In this document: in pieces, positions 16,683 to 26,199 of the stretch
Position numbering within the stretch: the first letter of the stretch is position 1
Layout: each line of letters begins with the position of its first letter
Assembly (NCBI GenBank): GCA_949299185.1
Contig: CASFZR010000011.1
Span: 1 to 63,274 of the forward strand
Origin: an uncultured Spirochaetales bacterium
GTDB lineage: Bacteria; Spirochaetota; Spirochaetia; Sphaerochaetales; Sphaerochaetaceae
Direction: 5' to 3'
Length of the DNA stretch: 63,274 nt
The notes under the pieces: model-generated
Told to the model about the DNA's origin: nothing
Seen by the model: the letters and a program-made list of their open reading frames with translations, nothing else
The model's database searches: none
Program-made: the position numbers and the translations under genes

Positions 16683-17728
16683 TGACGGTACGCACTAGTC
16701 CTCATATCCATGGGAACCTGAGGACTGATAAGGCGATGCTCTTCGTCGTCGCCGCTCTGATTCCATCCGCGCTCTGGGGCGTATGGGCCTTCGGCGTGAG
16801 GGCGCTTGTCGTCCTCCTGGTATCGATTGCCTCATCGCTCCTTGTAGAGTATCTTCTCGGGCTGGTCTCGAAGGAATACACGCTCCGTGATGGCTCCGCG
16901 CTTGTCACGGGACTCCTGGTTGGAATGAACATGCCGCCCGCGGTCCCCCTCTTCATCCCCGTGATCGCATCCGCGTTCGCGATCGCCGTCGTCAAATGGA
17001 CGTTCGGGGGCTTAGGCTGCAACTGGATGAACCCGGCGCTTGCGGGAAGGGTCTTCGTCTTCTTCTCCTTCACCTCTGAGATGAGCGCGTTCACGCTTCC
17101 TCGTGCGTTCGGAGTGGATGCCGTGGCATCCGCGACTCCGCTTTCGGCGCTGAAGACGGCCATGACCGCAGGAGGTACAGGACATAGCTACGAGCTGCTG
17201 ACGCTCCCTGTCACGGACTTCGCCTCATCGCTTTCGGATAAGCTCGGGATATCCCCATACGTGATCGATGCATTCTTCGGCAACGTGGGCGGCTGCATAG
17301 GCGAGGTGTCCTCGCTCCTGCTGCTTGTAGGAGGCATATTCCTTATCGTCACGAAGATCATCACCTGGCGCATCCCTGTGGTGTATATCGGGTCGTTCGC
17401 CCTGCTTTCATGGGTCTTCGGCGGCATACCGTATGGCCTTGGAGCCTTCCACGGAGAGGTACTGCTGCCGCTCTTCACCGGCGGCCTTATGCTTGGCGCG
17501 TTCTTCATGGCGACCGACTGGGTGACGACGCCGACGACTCCGAAGGGAGAGATCATCTTCGCTGTCGGATGCGGCTTCTTCACGTTCCTCATCCGTTACT
17601 TCGGATCGCTTCCGGAGGGCGTATCGCTTGCGATCATCCTCATGAACATCGTCTCTCCGACGATCGAACGCTTCGTAAAGGTAAGGCCGTTTGGCTACGT
17701 GAGGAAGAAGAAGGAGGCGAAGGCATGA
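16679..17728 (+). CDS. rnfD: Electron transport complex subunit RnfD
   Basis: 349 residues, about nine membrane helices. It contains the covalent-flavin motif region DAVASATPLSAL near residue 145, where FMN is attached to the threonine by ApbE, and GCNWMNPALAGRVF typical of the NqrB/RnfD family. Start overlaps the rnfC stop (ATGATG). Confidence 0.94.
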   Translation: MMTVRTSPHIHGNLRTDKAMLFVVAALIPSALWGVWAFGVRALVVLLVSIASSLLVEYLLGLVSKEYTLRDGSALVTGLLVGMNMPPAVPLFIPVIASAFAIAVVKWTFGGLGCNWMNPALAGRVFVFFSFTSEMSAFTLPRAFGVDAVASATPLSALKTAMTAGGTGHSYELLTLPVTDFASSLSDKLGISPYVIDAFFGNVGGCIGEVSSLLLLVGGIFLIVTKIITWRIPVVYIGSFALLSWVFGGIPYGLGAFHGEVLLPLFTGGLMLGAFFMATDWVTTPTTPKGEIIFAVGCGFFTFLIRYFGSLPEGVSLAIILMNIVSPTIERFVKVRPFGYVRKKKEAKA

Positions 17729-18279
17729 TGAGATATATGCGTACAGGTCTTATACTCTTCGCCATCTGCGCGGTCTGCACGGCGCTCTGCGCCCTTGTCA
17801 ACGAGGTCACGGCCCCGGCCATCGCCCTCAATGTCGAGGGAGAGAGGGTAGAGGCCCTCGATGCCGTGGCGCATGGCCTTGAGATAGGCGAGCAGGAGGC
17901 TGGCGACGGAGGGAATATCTCCTATGTTATTCCTCTTCTGGATAACGGCAGCGTCGCTGGGTACATCGTAGAGATACTTACATCCGGCTATGGCGGTGAG
18001 ATGACGGTCATCGCGTCCTTCGACACGGAGGGTGCGGTGCTTGAGGCGCAGCTGATGGCCAACTCTGAGACTCCGGGACTGGGCAAGAAGGCTGAGGATC
18101 CCGCATACATGGATAAGTTCCGCGGCCTCGGCTCCGATTCCCCGCTTCCGCTCTCGAAGTCGGATCTCTCCACCGAGGACGCCGCGGCTGTCTCCGGTGC
18201 GTCCATCACGTTCGGCGGCGTGTCGTCCGCCCTTCATGAAGGCTCTGAGTACGTAAAGGGCCTTGGAGGTGCTGTATGA
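17725..18279 (+). CDS. rnfG: Electron transport complex subunit RnfG
   Basis: 184 residues from ATG 17725, overlapping the rnfD stop; AAGGAGG lies 8 nt upstream. One N-terminal membrane anchor (GLILFAICAVCTALCALV), then an extracytoplasmic FMN-binding domain with SETPGLGKKAEDPAYMDKF and the flavinylation motif AAAVSGASITFGGV. Oddities: the acceptor position is Ser, not the usual Thr, and the Asp normally 3 residues before the SGA element is Ala here, with Asp two residues earlier. Whether flavin attachment is kept needs a test. Confidence 0.9.
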   Translation: MMRYMRTGLILFAICAVCTALCALVNEVTAPAIALNVEGERVEALDAVAHGLEIGEQEAGDGGNISYVIPLLDNGSVAGYIVEILTSGYGGEMTVIASFDTEGAVLEAQLMANSETPGLGKKAEDPAYMDKFRGLGSDSPLPLSKSDLSTEDAAAVSGASITFGGVSSALHEGSEYVKGLGGAV

Positions 18280-18908
18280 GCCATATGAAGGAACTTACCA
18301 AGGGCCTCTTCAAGGAGAACCCGACGTTCATAATAATGCTCGGCATGTGTCCGACCCTCGGGGTGTCGACGCAGGTGTCGAACGCGATCGGAATGGGGCT
18401 GAGCGTCATATTCGTCCTGACCTGCTCCAACGTGTTCATCTCGCTCTGCAGGAAGATCATCCCTGATTCTGTCAGGATACCGTGCTACATCGTCATAATC
18501 GCATCGTTCGTCACGATAGTGGAGATGGTGCTCCATGCATACGTGCCTGCGGTCTACGATGCCCTCGGCGTCTATCTTCCGCTGATCGTCGTGAACTGCA
18601 TCATACTCGGCCGCGCTGAGGCGTTCGCAGGCAAGAACGGCGTGCTGGACAGCGCGCTTGATGGTATCGGAATGGGCATCGGCTTCACGATGTCGCTCTC
18701 GCTCATCGCCCTGATAAGGGAGGTGATCGGCGCCGGGACGATAACACTGTTCCCCGTCGGTTCCTTCAGCGGCGTGATAACCCTTCCTGGGATCTCATCA
18801 TCACCGGTGAGGGTGCTGACTCTGGCTGCCGGAGCGCTTCTCCTGATGGGTTACCTCAAGGCCTTCTTCCAGTGGAAGAGCGCTAGGGGAAAGGGGGCTG
18901 AGGCATGA
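18276..18908 (+). CDS. rnfE: Electron transport complex subunit RnfE
   Basis: 210 residues, six membrane segments, family motifs NPTFIIMLGMCPTLGVS near the N-terminus (the half-channel cysteine ligates the shared Fe-S centre) and VYLPLIVVNCIILGRAEAF. Together with RnfA it forms the inverted-topology membrane pair. Overlaps both neighbours by 4 nt. Confidence 0.94.
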   Translation: MSHMKELTKGLFKENPTFIIMLGMCPTLGVSTQVSNAIGMGLSVIFVLTCSNVFISLCRKIIPDSVRIPCYIVIIASFVTIVEMVLHAYVPAVYDALGVYLPLIVVNCIILGRAEAFAGKNGVLDSALDGIGMGIGFTMSLSLIALIREVIGAGTITLFPVGSFSGVITLPGISSSPVRVLTLAAGALLLMGYLKAFFQWKSARGKGAEA

Positions 18909-19498
18909 GCTACATCGGAATCCTGCTTACATACGTGTTCATTCAGAACTTCATCCTCGTCCAGTTCATGGGACTCTGCCCGTTCATCGGAGTCTCGAAG
19001 AACAGCGAGAGCGCTATCGGAATGGGCGTTGCAGTCACCTTCGTCACGGCTATCGCGTCGGTGGTCTGCTGGGCCGTCCATGAGTTCCTCCTCGCCCCCT
19101 TCGGCCTGGAGTACCTGAGGACGATCGCGTTCATCCTCGTCATCGCGTCGCTCGTGCAGCTTGTCGAGATGGTCATCAGGAAGATGAGCCCCGGACTCTA
19201 CAAGGCTCTGGGAATATACCTGCCGCTGATCACCACGAACTGCGCGGTGCTTGGAATAGCGATCATCAATATCGATAATGCCTACAATCTCCTTGAGAGC
19301 TTCGTCGCGGGACTTGCCGCGGGACTGGGCTTCACGATGGCCATCATCCTGATGAGCAATATCCGCGAGAAGCTTGAGATGACGCCTGTCAGGAAGGTAT
19401 TTCAGGGGGTGCCTATCGCATTCATCTCTGCTGGCCTGATGGCGCTCGCGTTCATGATGTTCGATAAGAGCCTTCTTACGAACCTGGGACTTGTCTGA
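18905..19498 (+). CDS. rnfA: Electron transport complex subunit RnfA
   Basis: 197 residues, six membrane segments, NFILVQFMGLCPFIGVSKN at the N-terminus and IYLPLITTNCAVLGIAI in the middle, diagnostic for RnfA/NqrE. Paralogous to RnfE just upstream. Start overlaps the rnfE stop by ATGA. Confidence 0.94.
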   Translation: MSYIGILLTYVFIQNFILVQFMGLCPFIGVSKNSESAIGMGVAVTFVTAIASVVCWAVHEFLLAPFGLEYLRTIAFILVIASLVQLVEMVIRKMSPGLYKALGIYLPLITTNCAVLGIAIINIDNAYNLLESFVAGLAAGLGFTMAIILMSNIREKLEMTPVRKVFQGVPIAFISAGLMALAFMMFDKSLLTNLGLV

Positions 19499-19509
19499 GG
19501 AGGAGATCG

Positions 19510-20304
19510 ATGTCTGTACTTATCGCATTCCTGATTGTAGGTATACTTGGTCTCATCCTCGGCCTCGGGCTTGCCGTCGCGGATAAGAAGTTCGCGGTGG
19601 AGAAGGATGAGAAGCTCGTGGCGCTCGAGGAGGCTATGCCAGGCGCCAACTGCGGCGGATGCGGCTACGCCGGCTGCCAGGCCTATGCCGAGGCGGTATT
19701 CAACGGAGAGGCGAAGCCGGGCCTCTGCTCTCCTGGAGGAGATGCCCTCGCCAAGAAGATGGGTGAGATCCTCGGTATCGAGGTGGGGGAGGTCGAGAGG
19801 CAGGTTGCCTTCGTATTCTGCCGTGGCAACAGCGAGGTCACGAAGACCGACTATGAGTACAAGGGCATGAGCGATTGCAATGCCGCCGCGCTCCTGCAGG
19901 GAGGTCCCTCAGGGTGCAAGGAGGGATGCCTCCATCTAGGCTCCTGCATAGCCGTATGTCCTGTCGGGGCGATCTCGAAGGATAGCAAGGGGAACGTGGT
20001 CGTTGATAAGGAGAAGTGCATTGCCTGTGGCAAGTGCGTTTCCGTCTGTCCTAACCACGTGATCAAGCTCATCCCTTATAGCGCCCAGTACGTCTGCGCC
20101 TGCAACAACCATGAGAACGGCGCGAAGGTGCGCAAGACTTGCCAGGTCGGGTGCATAGGCTGTAAGATGTGCGAACTTAAGGTGGAGGGTTCACCGTTCA
20201 AGGTGGAGTCCTTCCTCTCGGTGAACGACTACCATGCGCCGCAGGACAAGGCCGCGGAGGCCGCAGCCATCTGTCCGCAGAAGTGCATAGTCGACAGGAG
20301 CTGA
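19510..20304 (+). CDS. rnfB: Electron transport complex subunit RnfB (ferredoxin-like)
   Basis: 264 residues. One N-terminal membrane helix, then the 4Fe-4S motif PGANCGGCGYAGCQAYAEAV with a fourth Cys in GLCSPGG, and two ferredoxin-type clusters CLHLGSCIAVCPVG and CIACGKCVSVCPNH, plus a further cysteine-rich tail (CQVGCIGCKMCEL). RnfB accepts electrons from reduced ferredoxin. Ribosome-binding site AGGAGGAG before ATG 19510. Confidence 0.95.
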   Translation: MSVLIAFLIVGILGLILGLGLAVADKKFAVEKDEKLVALEEAMPGANCGGCGYAGCQAYAEAVFNGEAKPGLCSPGGDALAKKMGEILGIEVGEVERQVAFVFCRGNSEVTKTDYEYKGMSDCNAAALLQGGPSGCKEGCLHLGSCIAVCPVGAISKDSKGNVVVDKEKCIACGKCVSVCPNHVIKLIPYSAQYVCACNNHENGAKVRKTCQVGCIGCKMCELKVEGSPFKVESFLSVNDYHAPQDKAAEAAAICPQKCIVDRS

Positions 20305-20308
20305 TGAT

Positions 20309-22120
20309 TTGAGATTCGCGCTTGGGATGTATACGGAGATGTCTCCATCGACGCCGGTGCCCGCCTTCAGACGGGCACTGTCTCTCCTGTACCGCCCAGT
20401 GCTTTCCTATCTCTATAACAACCCCGGCAGGAAGATGTCGCTCTACCAGAGCTCCGCCATGATAAGGCATATAGACTCCTCTTCCTCGCCTGAGGTTAAC
20501 ATGCTGATCGCCTCGCTCTCCAAGCGCGGTGACCTTGAGCTTATAACCGGCTCATACAGCCAGGCCATACTCTCCCTCAATCCCACCAAGGACAGGAGCA
20601 ACCAGATCGAGAAGATGACGACGCTGATCCGCCGTGTCTACGGAGTCAAGGCATCGTCATGCTTCTTCTATGGCCAGATATGGTCCCCCACGTTCATCCA
20701 TACCCTGAAGAGCCTCGGTCTCTCATCCGTCGTGATATCCGCATACAAGGCGACGACGCGTGAGACGATCGAGAAGGATTCGTTCACGATGAACGAGCTT
20801 GGGCGCAGGGTGAGGATCAACGTGCCTTCCGATGAGGTGGCGTCCCTAGTCTCGCGCTTTGCCCAGGGGATAATCGGCTTTGACGATCTCTACTGGAGCC
20901 TGAAGGACATCGTCGACAGATGCGAGGGTGAGTGCTTCCTATTCCTGAATATCGACCAGCTGCTCGAAGGGGCCGCGAGGGACGGAAGCGATGAGAGGCT
21001 TGCCTCGCTGATCATAGATCTCCTGGAGTCTCACCCTGATTCGACGATCCCGCTTTCCTCCCTCTCCTGCTCGAGGCCTGGCTATCTTGACTCTGGATGG
21101 TATGGGCGCGATGCCTGGGCACGGGGCCTCAGGTCGTTCAATGATCTCTTCGTGCGCAACGAGAACTTCCGCTATATGCTCAACAGGTATCTCTATCTCG
21201 TGGAGTTCCTTTCCTCCTTCAAGAAGGACAAGACGGTGCGCCGGGAGGCTGAGGCTGAGCTTTTCCATATCTCCATGGGGCCGCTCTTCATACATGATGC
21301 GGAATGCACGCCTCTCCGCTACTCAGAGCATAAGGCCTTCTGGAAGGCCCTGATAGAGGCAGAGCGGAGGATATATGATGCCGAGCCCCTCGCCCTTGGC
21401 CGGGAGTATGACTATGAGGAGATCGGGATGGCCGATCAGGTTGCTAGGAACAAGACCTATACCGCTGTCCTCTCTCCGAAGGGCGGTGCGCTCTCCGAGC
21501 TGTGCTATAAGCCTCTGGCGCTGAACGTGATCGACACGCGTATGCCATTTGATCGGGATTTCCCGCATGTCCCGCTGAATAAGTCCTTTTCGGATATCGT
21601 GACGATAGGGGACAGGGAGATCGATCTCTCGGACAGGATCTATGATACCGATGTGATCTCCCGTACGGGATGCGAGTACCAGTTCATGCTGCAGGATGAG
21701 GCCTTCAGCATCATCAAGCACTTCCGCATACGCTCGCAGACGATCGTGATGGAGACGGTGGTCACCGCTGAGGAGGATATCGAGGGAAGCTACTGCGTTC
21801 CTGTCTATCTCTCCTCGCCGGATATCGCACTGTCATCGCTGGAGCAGAGGCAGAAGCTCATGCTGGGCTCGCTTGATGATGTGAAGACCGTCAGATATAC
21901 TGATTCGCTGACCGGGCTCCAGCTCTCATTCTCCTCGACCGAAGGCTTCAGGCTCTCGGAGGAGAAGGCCAGGCAGAGCCAGAACACCTCGCTTGGGGTG
22001 GAGACGTTCGAGCTTTACACGCGCGTCGTGCTGAGCTTCCCGCTTTCCATAGCTAAGGGGGAATCGAAGGTCATCAGGATCGTCGCAAGGACGAGCGATA
22101 ATAGAAAGGATAAGGAGTAA
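20309..22120 (+). CDS. Degenerate GH57-family (DUF1925/DUF1926-like) protein, probably non-catalytic
   Basis: 603 residues with a TTG start 4 nt after rnfB, AGGAGC as ribosome-binding site. Overall layout matches GH57 4-alpha-glucanotransferases: N-terminal (beta/alpha)7-like half, helical middle, and a C-terminal beta-sandwich (from about residue 375). The catalytic motifs are altered: HxHQP near the N-terminus is GMYTEMSP, the FYEPIL motif is SYSQAIL, and TERVWEP, which carries the nucleophile Glu, is FYGQIWSP. The protein therefore probably binds rather than cleaves an alpha-glucan, or has changed function. Family assignment rests on eye alignment. Confidence 0.65.
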   Translation: MRFALGMYTEMSPSTPVPAFRRALSLLYRPVLSYLYNNPGRKMSLYQSSAMIRHIDSSSSPEVNMLIASLSKRGDLELITGSYSQAILSLNPTKDRSNQIEKMTTLIRRVYGVKASSCFFYGQIWSPTFIHTLKSLGLSSVVISAYKATTRETIEKDSFTMNELGRRVRINVPSDEVASLVSRFAQGIIGFDDLYWSLKDIVDRCEGECFLFLNIDQLLEGAARDGSDERLASLIIDLLESHPDSTIPLSSLSCSRPGYLDSGWYGRDAWARGLRSFNDLFVRNENFRYMLNRYLYLVEFLSSFKKDKTVRREAEAELFHISMGPLFIHDAECTPLRYSEHKAFWKALIEAERRIYDAEPLALGREYDYEEIGMADQVARNKTYTAVLSPKGGALSELCYKPLALNVIDTRMPFDRDFPHVPLNKSFSDIVTIGDREIDLSDRIYDTDVISRTGCEYQFMLQDEAFSIIKHFRIRSQTIVMETVVTAEEDIEGSYCVPVYLSSPDIALSSLEQRQKLMLGSLDDVKTVRYTDSLTGLQLSFSSTEGFRLSEEKARQSQNTSLGVETFELYTRVVLSFPLSIAKGESKVIRIVARTSDNRKDKE

Positions 22121-22124
22121 GACC

Positions 22125-23223
22125 ATGTTCATTGAAAACAGAGCTAAGTTCGAAGACATAAAGGAAGAAGCCTACACCGTATGGAGGCGTCTTTGAACAG
22201 GCTGGGACTGCTGATAAGATAAACGCCCTTGAGGCGAAGACCGCTGCGCCTGACTTCTGGAATGATCCGGAGAAGGCGGAAAAGACATTCTCCGAGCTTA
22301 ACCTCCTCAAGGATGGATACTATCCGTGGAAGGAGCTTATCGGGGAGATCGACGAGCTTGAGGAGCTTATCGAGCTATACTCGGCTGAGGATGACGAGAG
22401 CCTGAGGCAGGAGCTTCAGGGGCAGATCGATAAGCTGGATGAGAAGTTCCGTCCGCTCAGGCTCAAGACGCTCCTTGACGGCAAGAACGATAAGAACAAT
22501 GTCTATCTCTCGATCCATTCCGGAGCCGGCGGCAACGAGGCGTCGGACTGGACCCAGATGCTCACGCGCATGTATACCCGCTGGGCGGAGCGCCATGGCT
22601 TCAAGTGCGAGGTGCTTGACCTGCAGGAGGATGAGGGCGGCATAAAGAGCGTGTCGATGAAGATCGCAGGGCCATATGCCTTCGGCTACCTCAAGGGAGA
22701 GGCCGGGGTGCATCGCCTCGTGAGGATATCCCCATTCGATGCGGCGAAGAGGAGGCACACGTCGTTCGCTTCCGTCTATGCCTCCCCTGAGCTTGATGAT
22801 GATATCGAGATAGAGATCAAGCCTGAGGATTACAGGCTCGATACCTATCGCGCGGGAGGAGCCGGCGGGCAGCACGTCAACAAGACAGACAGTGCCGTCA
22901 GGATAACCCACTACGCCACCGGTATCGTCGTGCAGTGCCAGAACGAGCGTAGCCAGTACATGAACAAGGATGTCGCGTTCAAGATGCTCCGCTCAAGGCT
23001 TTATGAGTACTACCAGAAGAAGAGGGAGGAGGAGCATCAGAAGGATGCGATCGCCAAGAAGGATATCTCCTGGGGCAATCAGATCAGGAGCTATGTCTTC
23101 CAGCCTTATACCCTCGTAAAGGATCATCGTACAGGATGCCAGACGGGTAATATATCTGCCGTCATGGACGGGGAGATAGATGACTTCATCGAGAGTTACC
23201 TCCATTTCCAGAAGGAGGCTTAG
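22125..23223 (+). CDS. prfB: Peptide chain release factor 2, programmed +1 frameshift
   Basis: Two frames joined: 22125-22193, then 22195-23223, giving 365 residues. The first frame encodes 23 residues ending TVWRRL and reaches an in-frame UGA at 22194-22196 in GGAGGCGTCTTTGAAC: an internal Shine-Dalgarno-like GGAGG, then slippery CTT-TGA, the classical RF2 autoregulatory site. After the shift the protein continues EQAGTADKINAL. RF2 features: SPF region (RISPFDAAKRRHTS), the GGQ loop AGGAGGQHVNKTDSAVR and a family-sized C-terminal domain. RF2 terminates at UGA/UAA, so scarcity of RF2 favours the shift. The base after UGA is A rather than the common C. AAGGAG precedes the start. Confidence 0.95.
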
Positions 23224-24418
23224 CCTTCTTGCCATATTGCTTCTCCTTGCCCCGGCGCTGTGGGCCGCGTCCTTCCGTGCCGCGGTTGTCGCCGAGGACG
23301 AGGGGTGCATGGCGATCATCCTCGATGCCCTTTCCGTCCTCTCCGGTGATGTGACATCACCTGAGGCCGTATCGGAGTTCAGGGCCAGGGAAGAGCGGGC
23401 TGAGGAGCTTGAGCGGGCAAGGACTGAGAACGGCTATATAACGGCCGAGAACTTCGATGCCCTGGAATCCCTGAGAAGCGGGGAGGCTGATGAGGAAGAT
23501 GCGGATGCTGAGGACGAGGAGATCGTCCTTGAGATAGTATCTGCCTCCATCTCTGACGTGGAGGGCTCATTCCTTGCCGCAGGGGATAAGGAGGCCTATG
23601 ACTACGTCATGCTCTCCGATGATCTCGATCTTCTCATAACCGCATACACCGAGGAGGAGGGACTGATGACCGATCTCTCGCTCCTGGTGAACGGAGAGGA
23701 GGTCTATTCCTCTCTCTACCTTACCAGCGAGGAGGATGATGAGTTCATGAATATCCTCCGCGTCCTCATGCCGTATATAAAGAGCCCTGACACGGTCATC
23801 GTCCGCGTGGCCGTTCCTCCTGTAGTATCCGTGTCGATCGATGGAAGCGCGGTAACGCCGCTCCGTTCCGTCATAGCCCTCGAGAGGGGAGAGCATGAGG
23901 CCGTATATACCTCTCCGCGCTTCGAGACGGTGCGTGAGACGATATACGCGGAGGAGGGTACGGTCCTGTCTCCGCGCTTCGTACCGCTCTTCTCCGGCCC
24001 GGCGTTCATCTCCTCCCTGCCGTTCGACGCGGCGCTTTACTATCAGGGGATACGTGTCGAGGACCATATCGTACCAGAAGGCACCGTCCCGTTCTCGATA
24101 GCCGCGAGGAGAGCCGGATTCGCGCCTTATTCGATGCAGTCGACAGCGATCGAGGATACGATCTCCATAGAGCTTCGGCCGCTGTGGATGGAGGATGCCG
24201 ATACGATCGACAGGGCCAAGACGAGGTTCTACGACAACCTCCTGATGACGCTGGTATCATTCGGGGCCTTCGTGGCCTCCGGTTCCCTTGATTCGATCTA
24301 TGCCGATGCCGGGCTCGCGCCTGTCGCGGTTGCCTTTACCGGTATCAGCCTTGTACAATTGGTGGAGCTTCTGGATTCGATGTTCGATTACTTCCAGATG
24401 GCTCGGATGGGAGGTTGA
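23180..24418 (+). CDS. Exported PEGA-domain protein
   Basis: 412 residues; begins with a Sec signal peptide (SRRRLSLLAILLLLAPALWA) whose start lies inside the end of prfB (44-nt overlap). An acidic, low-complexity region (residues ~95-115, ADEEDADAEDEE) is followed by a PEGA-type beta domain (VSVSIDGSAVTPLRSVIALE, GEHEAVYTSPRFETVRETIYAEE; residues ~215-255) and a hydrophobic C-terminal stretch. PEGA domains are frequent in spirochaete envelope proteins. Cellular role unknown; periplasmic or membrane-anchored. Confidence 0.75.
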   Translation: MTSSRVTSISRRRLSLLAILLLLAPALWAASFRAAVVAEDEGCMAIILDALSVLSGDVTSPEAVSEFRAREERAEELERARTENGYITAENFDALESLRSGEADEEDADAEDEEIVLEIVSASISDVEGSFLAAGDKEAYDYVMLSDDLDLLITAYTEEEGLMTDLSLLVNGEEVYSSLYLTSEEDDEFMNILRVLMPYIKSPDTVIVRVAVPPVVSVSIDGSAVTPLRSVIALERGEHEAVYTSPRFETVRETIYAEEGTVLSPRFVPLFSGPAFISSLPFDAALYYQGIRVEDHIVPEGTVPFSIAARRAGFAPYSMQSTAIEDTISIELRPLWMEDADTIDRAKTRFYDNLLMTLVSFGAFVASGSLDSIYADAGLAPVAVAFTGISLVQLVELLDSMFDYFQMARMGG

Positions 24419-24421
24419 AGC

Positions 24422-25303
24422 ATGTTCTTCAAGAAATTCGGTGATAAGCTGAGGAGCCTCTTCGGAGGCAGGAAGATAGATGAGGCGTTCTTCGAGGAGC
24501 TTGAGGATACCCTGATAGAAGGGGATCTTGGGGCGCGCCTTACGGAGGAGATCTCGGAGAAGCTGCGTGAGATCGCCAGGAAGGAGGGCATCACGGAGGC
24601 CTCTGAGCTGCAGCTGAGGATGAAGGATATCCTCTCGGAGTATATCCAGCCATACACGGAGGAGCCGAGGAAGGGAGAACTCTCCGTCTACATGATCCTC
24701 GGCGTCAACGGCGTGGGAAAGACTACGACGATCGCCAAGATGTCCAGGTACTTCACAGGCGAGGGCTATAAGGTACTCCTAGCCGCGGCCGATACGTTCC
24801 GCGCCGCCGCTGTCGATCAGCTGGATATCCACGCCCAACGGCTTGGCATGAGGATCGTCAAGCAGCAGATGGGCTCGGATCCCGGTGCCGTCATCTACGA
24901 TGCGATAACCTCTGCCCAGGCGCAGGGCGATGACCTGATACTCGCAGATACCGCGGGTCGTATGCATAACAAGGAGAACCTGATGCGCGAGCTGAAGAAG
25001 ATGGATAAGGTCATCCATGCCCGCGGCATCAAGGATGAGGATTACAGGAAGTTCCTCGTGATCGACGCGACGACAGGCCAGAACGGGGTGTCACAGGCAA
25101 CGCTCTTCAATGAGGCCGTGCCTCTCGATGGCATCATCCTGACCAAGTACGATTCGGCGGCAAAGGGAGGCGCGCTCGTGCAGATCGGACGCACGCTGTC
25201 TCTGCCGGTCGTGTTCGTCTGCGTAGGCGAGGGCTATGATGACATAAGGCGCTTCGATAAGGACGAGTTCCTCGATAGCCTCCTCGGACTCGGAGAGCGA
25301 TGA
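24422..25303 (+). CDS. ftsY: Signal recognition particle receptor FtsY
   Basis: 293 residues. N-terminal four-helix N domain, then SRP GTPase G motifs: GVNGVGKTTTIAKM (G1), DTFRAAAVDQLDIHAQRLG, LADTAGRMHNKENL (G3), TKYDSAAKGGALV (G4/G5). It lacks the long acidic A domain of enterobacterial FtsY, as is usual outside gammaproteobacteria. Docks ribosome-SRP complexes at the membrane. Placed 3 nt after the PEGA gene and overlapping the next gene by 4 nt. Confidence 0.95.
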   Translation: MFFKKFGDKLRSLFGGRKIDEAFFEELEDTLIEGDLGARLTEEISEKLREIARKEGITEASELQLRMKDILSEYIQPYTEEPRKGELSVYMILGVNGVGKTTTIAKMSRYFTGEGYKVLLAAADTFRAAAVDQLDIHAQRLGMRIVKQQMGSDPGAVIYDAITSAQAQGDDLILADTAGRMHNKENLMRELKKMDKVIHARGIKDEDYRKFLVIDATTGQNGVSQATLFNEAVPLDGIILTKYDSAAKGGALVQIGRTLSLPVVFVCVGEGYDDIRRFDKDEFLDSLLGLGER

Positions 25304-26199
25304 TAAGGCTCATCCTCCTCCTGCTTCTCATTCCATGCTCCCTCGGCGCGGCCTATTTCGAATCCAATCCGATAGGCCAGATGCTCCAGCCTAAGGATGG
25401 TCTGGACGGAGAGGGATGGGAAGGCGAGAGCGAGGATGGACGCACGGTCATATACGAGGATGGCGTCATCATGCGCGAGCGCGTGGAGACCGATTCCGGC
25501 TATACGATAACAGAGCCAGGCCGTACAGAGGAGATCGTCCTCGGCGAGGGTGGCCGTAGGATAAGCCGTACCGTCAGCGAGGACGGAACGGAGACGTCAT
25601 ATACGTATTTCTACGACGATGGCATGCTCTCTTCCGTCTCCATCTCGGAGAATGGGGAGCTAGTGCGGAGGATCGTCTATCTCAATACCCCTTCCGGTAC
25701 GCTTGCCGGACTTTCCGGAGATACGCAGGGCTTCATACTTCCCTCGTACTATGTCTATGAATCGGATGGAAGGGCGATACAGGCTGCCGAGGCAAGCGCT
25801 TCCTGGGTTCCTCCCGTGGGCTATACGCTCCTTGAGGATGGCTCCTGGTGTGAGGAGACGGAGGTCGATGGCCGGAGCGTCGTGAGGATATACTCGCCTG
25901 ATGGCCGCTTGATGAGTACCGAGGGAAGCGGCGTGCGTGAGGAGTATCGCTATAGGGAGGATGGGACTCTTTCCTCATCGATCGAGAGGAGAGGCAACGT
26001 ATCGCTCGTGACTGAATATGATGAGAGGGGAGACGCGATCGCTGAATACAGGTACGCCGGGCCTGTCATGGAGACAGAGCGGCACTACCTTCCCTCCGGA
26101 GAGATCGAGGAGATACGCTACCGCGATGGGGTGAGGCGTAACAGGATACTCTTTGACAGTGATGGACTTAGGGTCAAGGAGGTTGAGAACTATCGATGA
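25300..26199 (+). CDS. Exported protein with MORN/YD-like repeats
   Basis: 299 residues with a signal peptide (MIRLILLLLLIPCSLGAA). The mature part is built of recurrent units of the pattern Y-x-E-D-G-x-L (for example YFYDDGMLSSVSISENGEL, REDGTLSSSIERRG, YLPSGEIEEIRYRDG), resembling MORN or YwqK-like antitoxin beta repeats. Conserved hypothetical of spirochaetes; probably periplasmic. No enzymatic motif seen. Start overlaps the ftsY stop, end overlaps the permease start. Confidence 0.7.
   Translation: MIRLILLLLLIPCSLGAAYFESNPIGQMLQPKDGLDGEGWEGESEDGRTVIYEDGVIMRERVETDSGYTITEPGRTEEIVLGEGGRRISRTVSEDGTETSYTYFYDDGMLSSVSISENGELVRRIVYLNTPSGTLAGLSGDTQGFILPSYYVYESDGRAIQAAEASASWVPPVGYTLLEDGSWCEETEVDGRSVVRIYSPDGRLMSTEGSGVREEYRYREDGTLSSSIERRGNVSLVTEYDERGDAIAEYRYAGPVMETERHYLPSGEIEEIRYRDGVRRNRILFDSDGLRVKEVENYR

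Noticed and set aside
22558..23223. prfB as a truncated gene starting at 22558
   Set aside because: The missing N-terminal part is encoded from 22125 through a standard RF2 +1 frameshift site, so the gene is intact.
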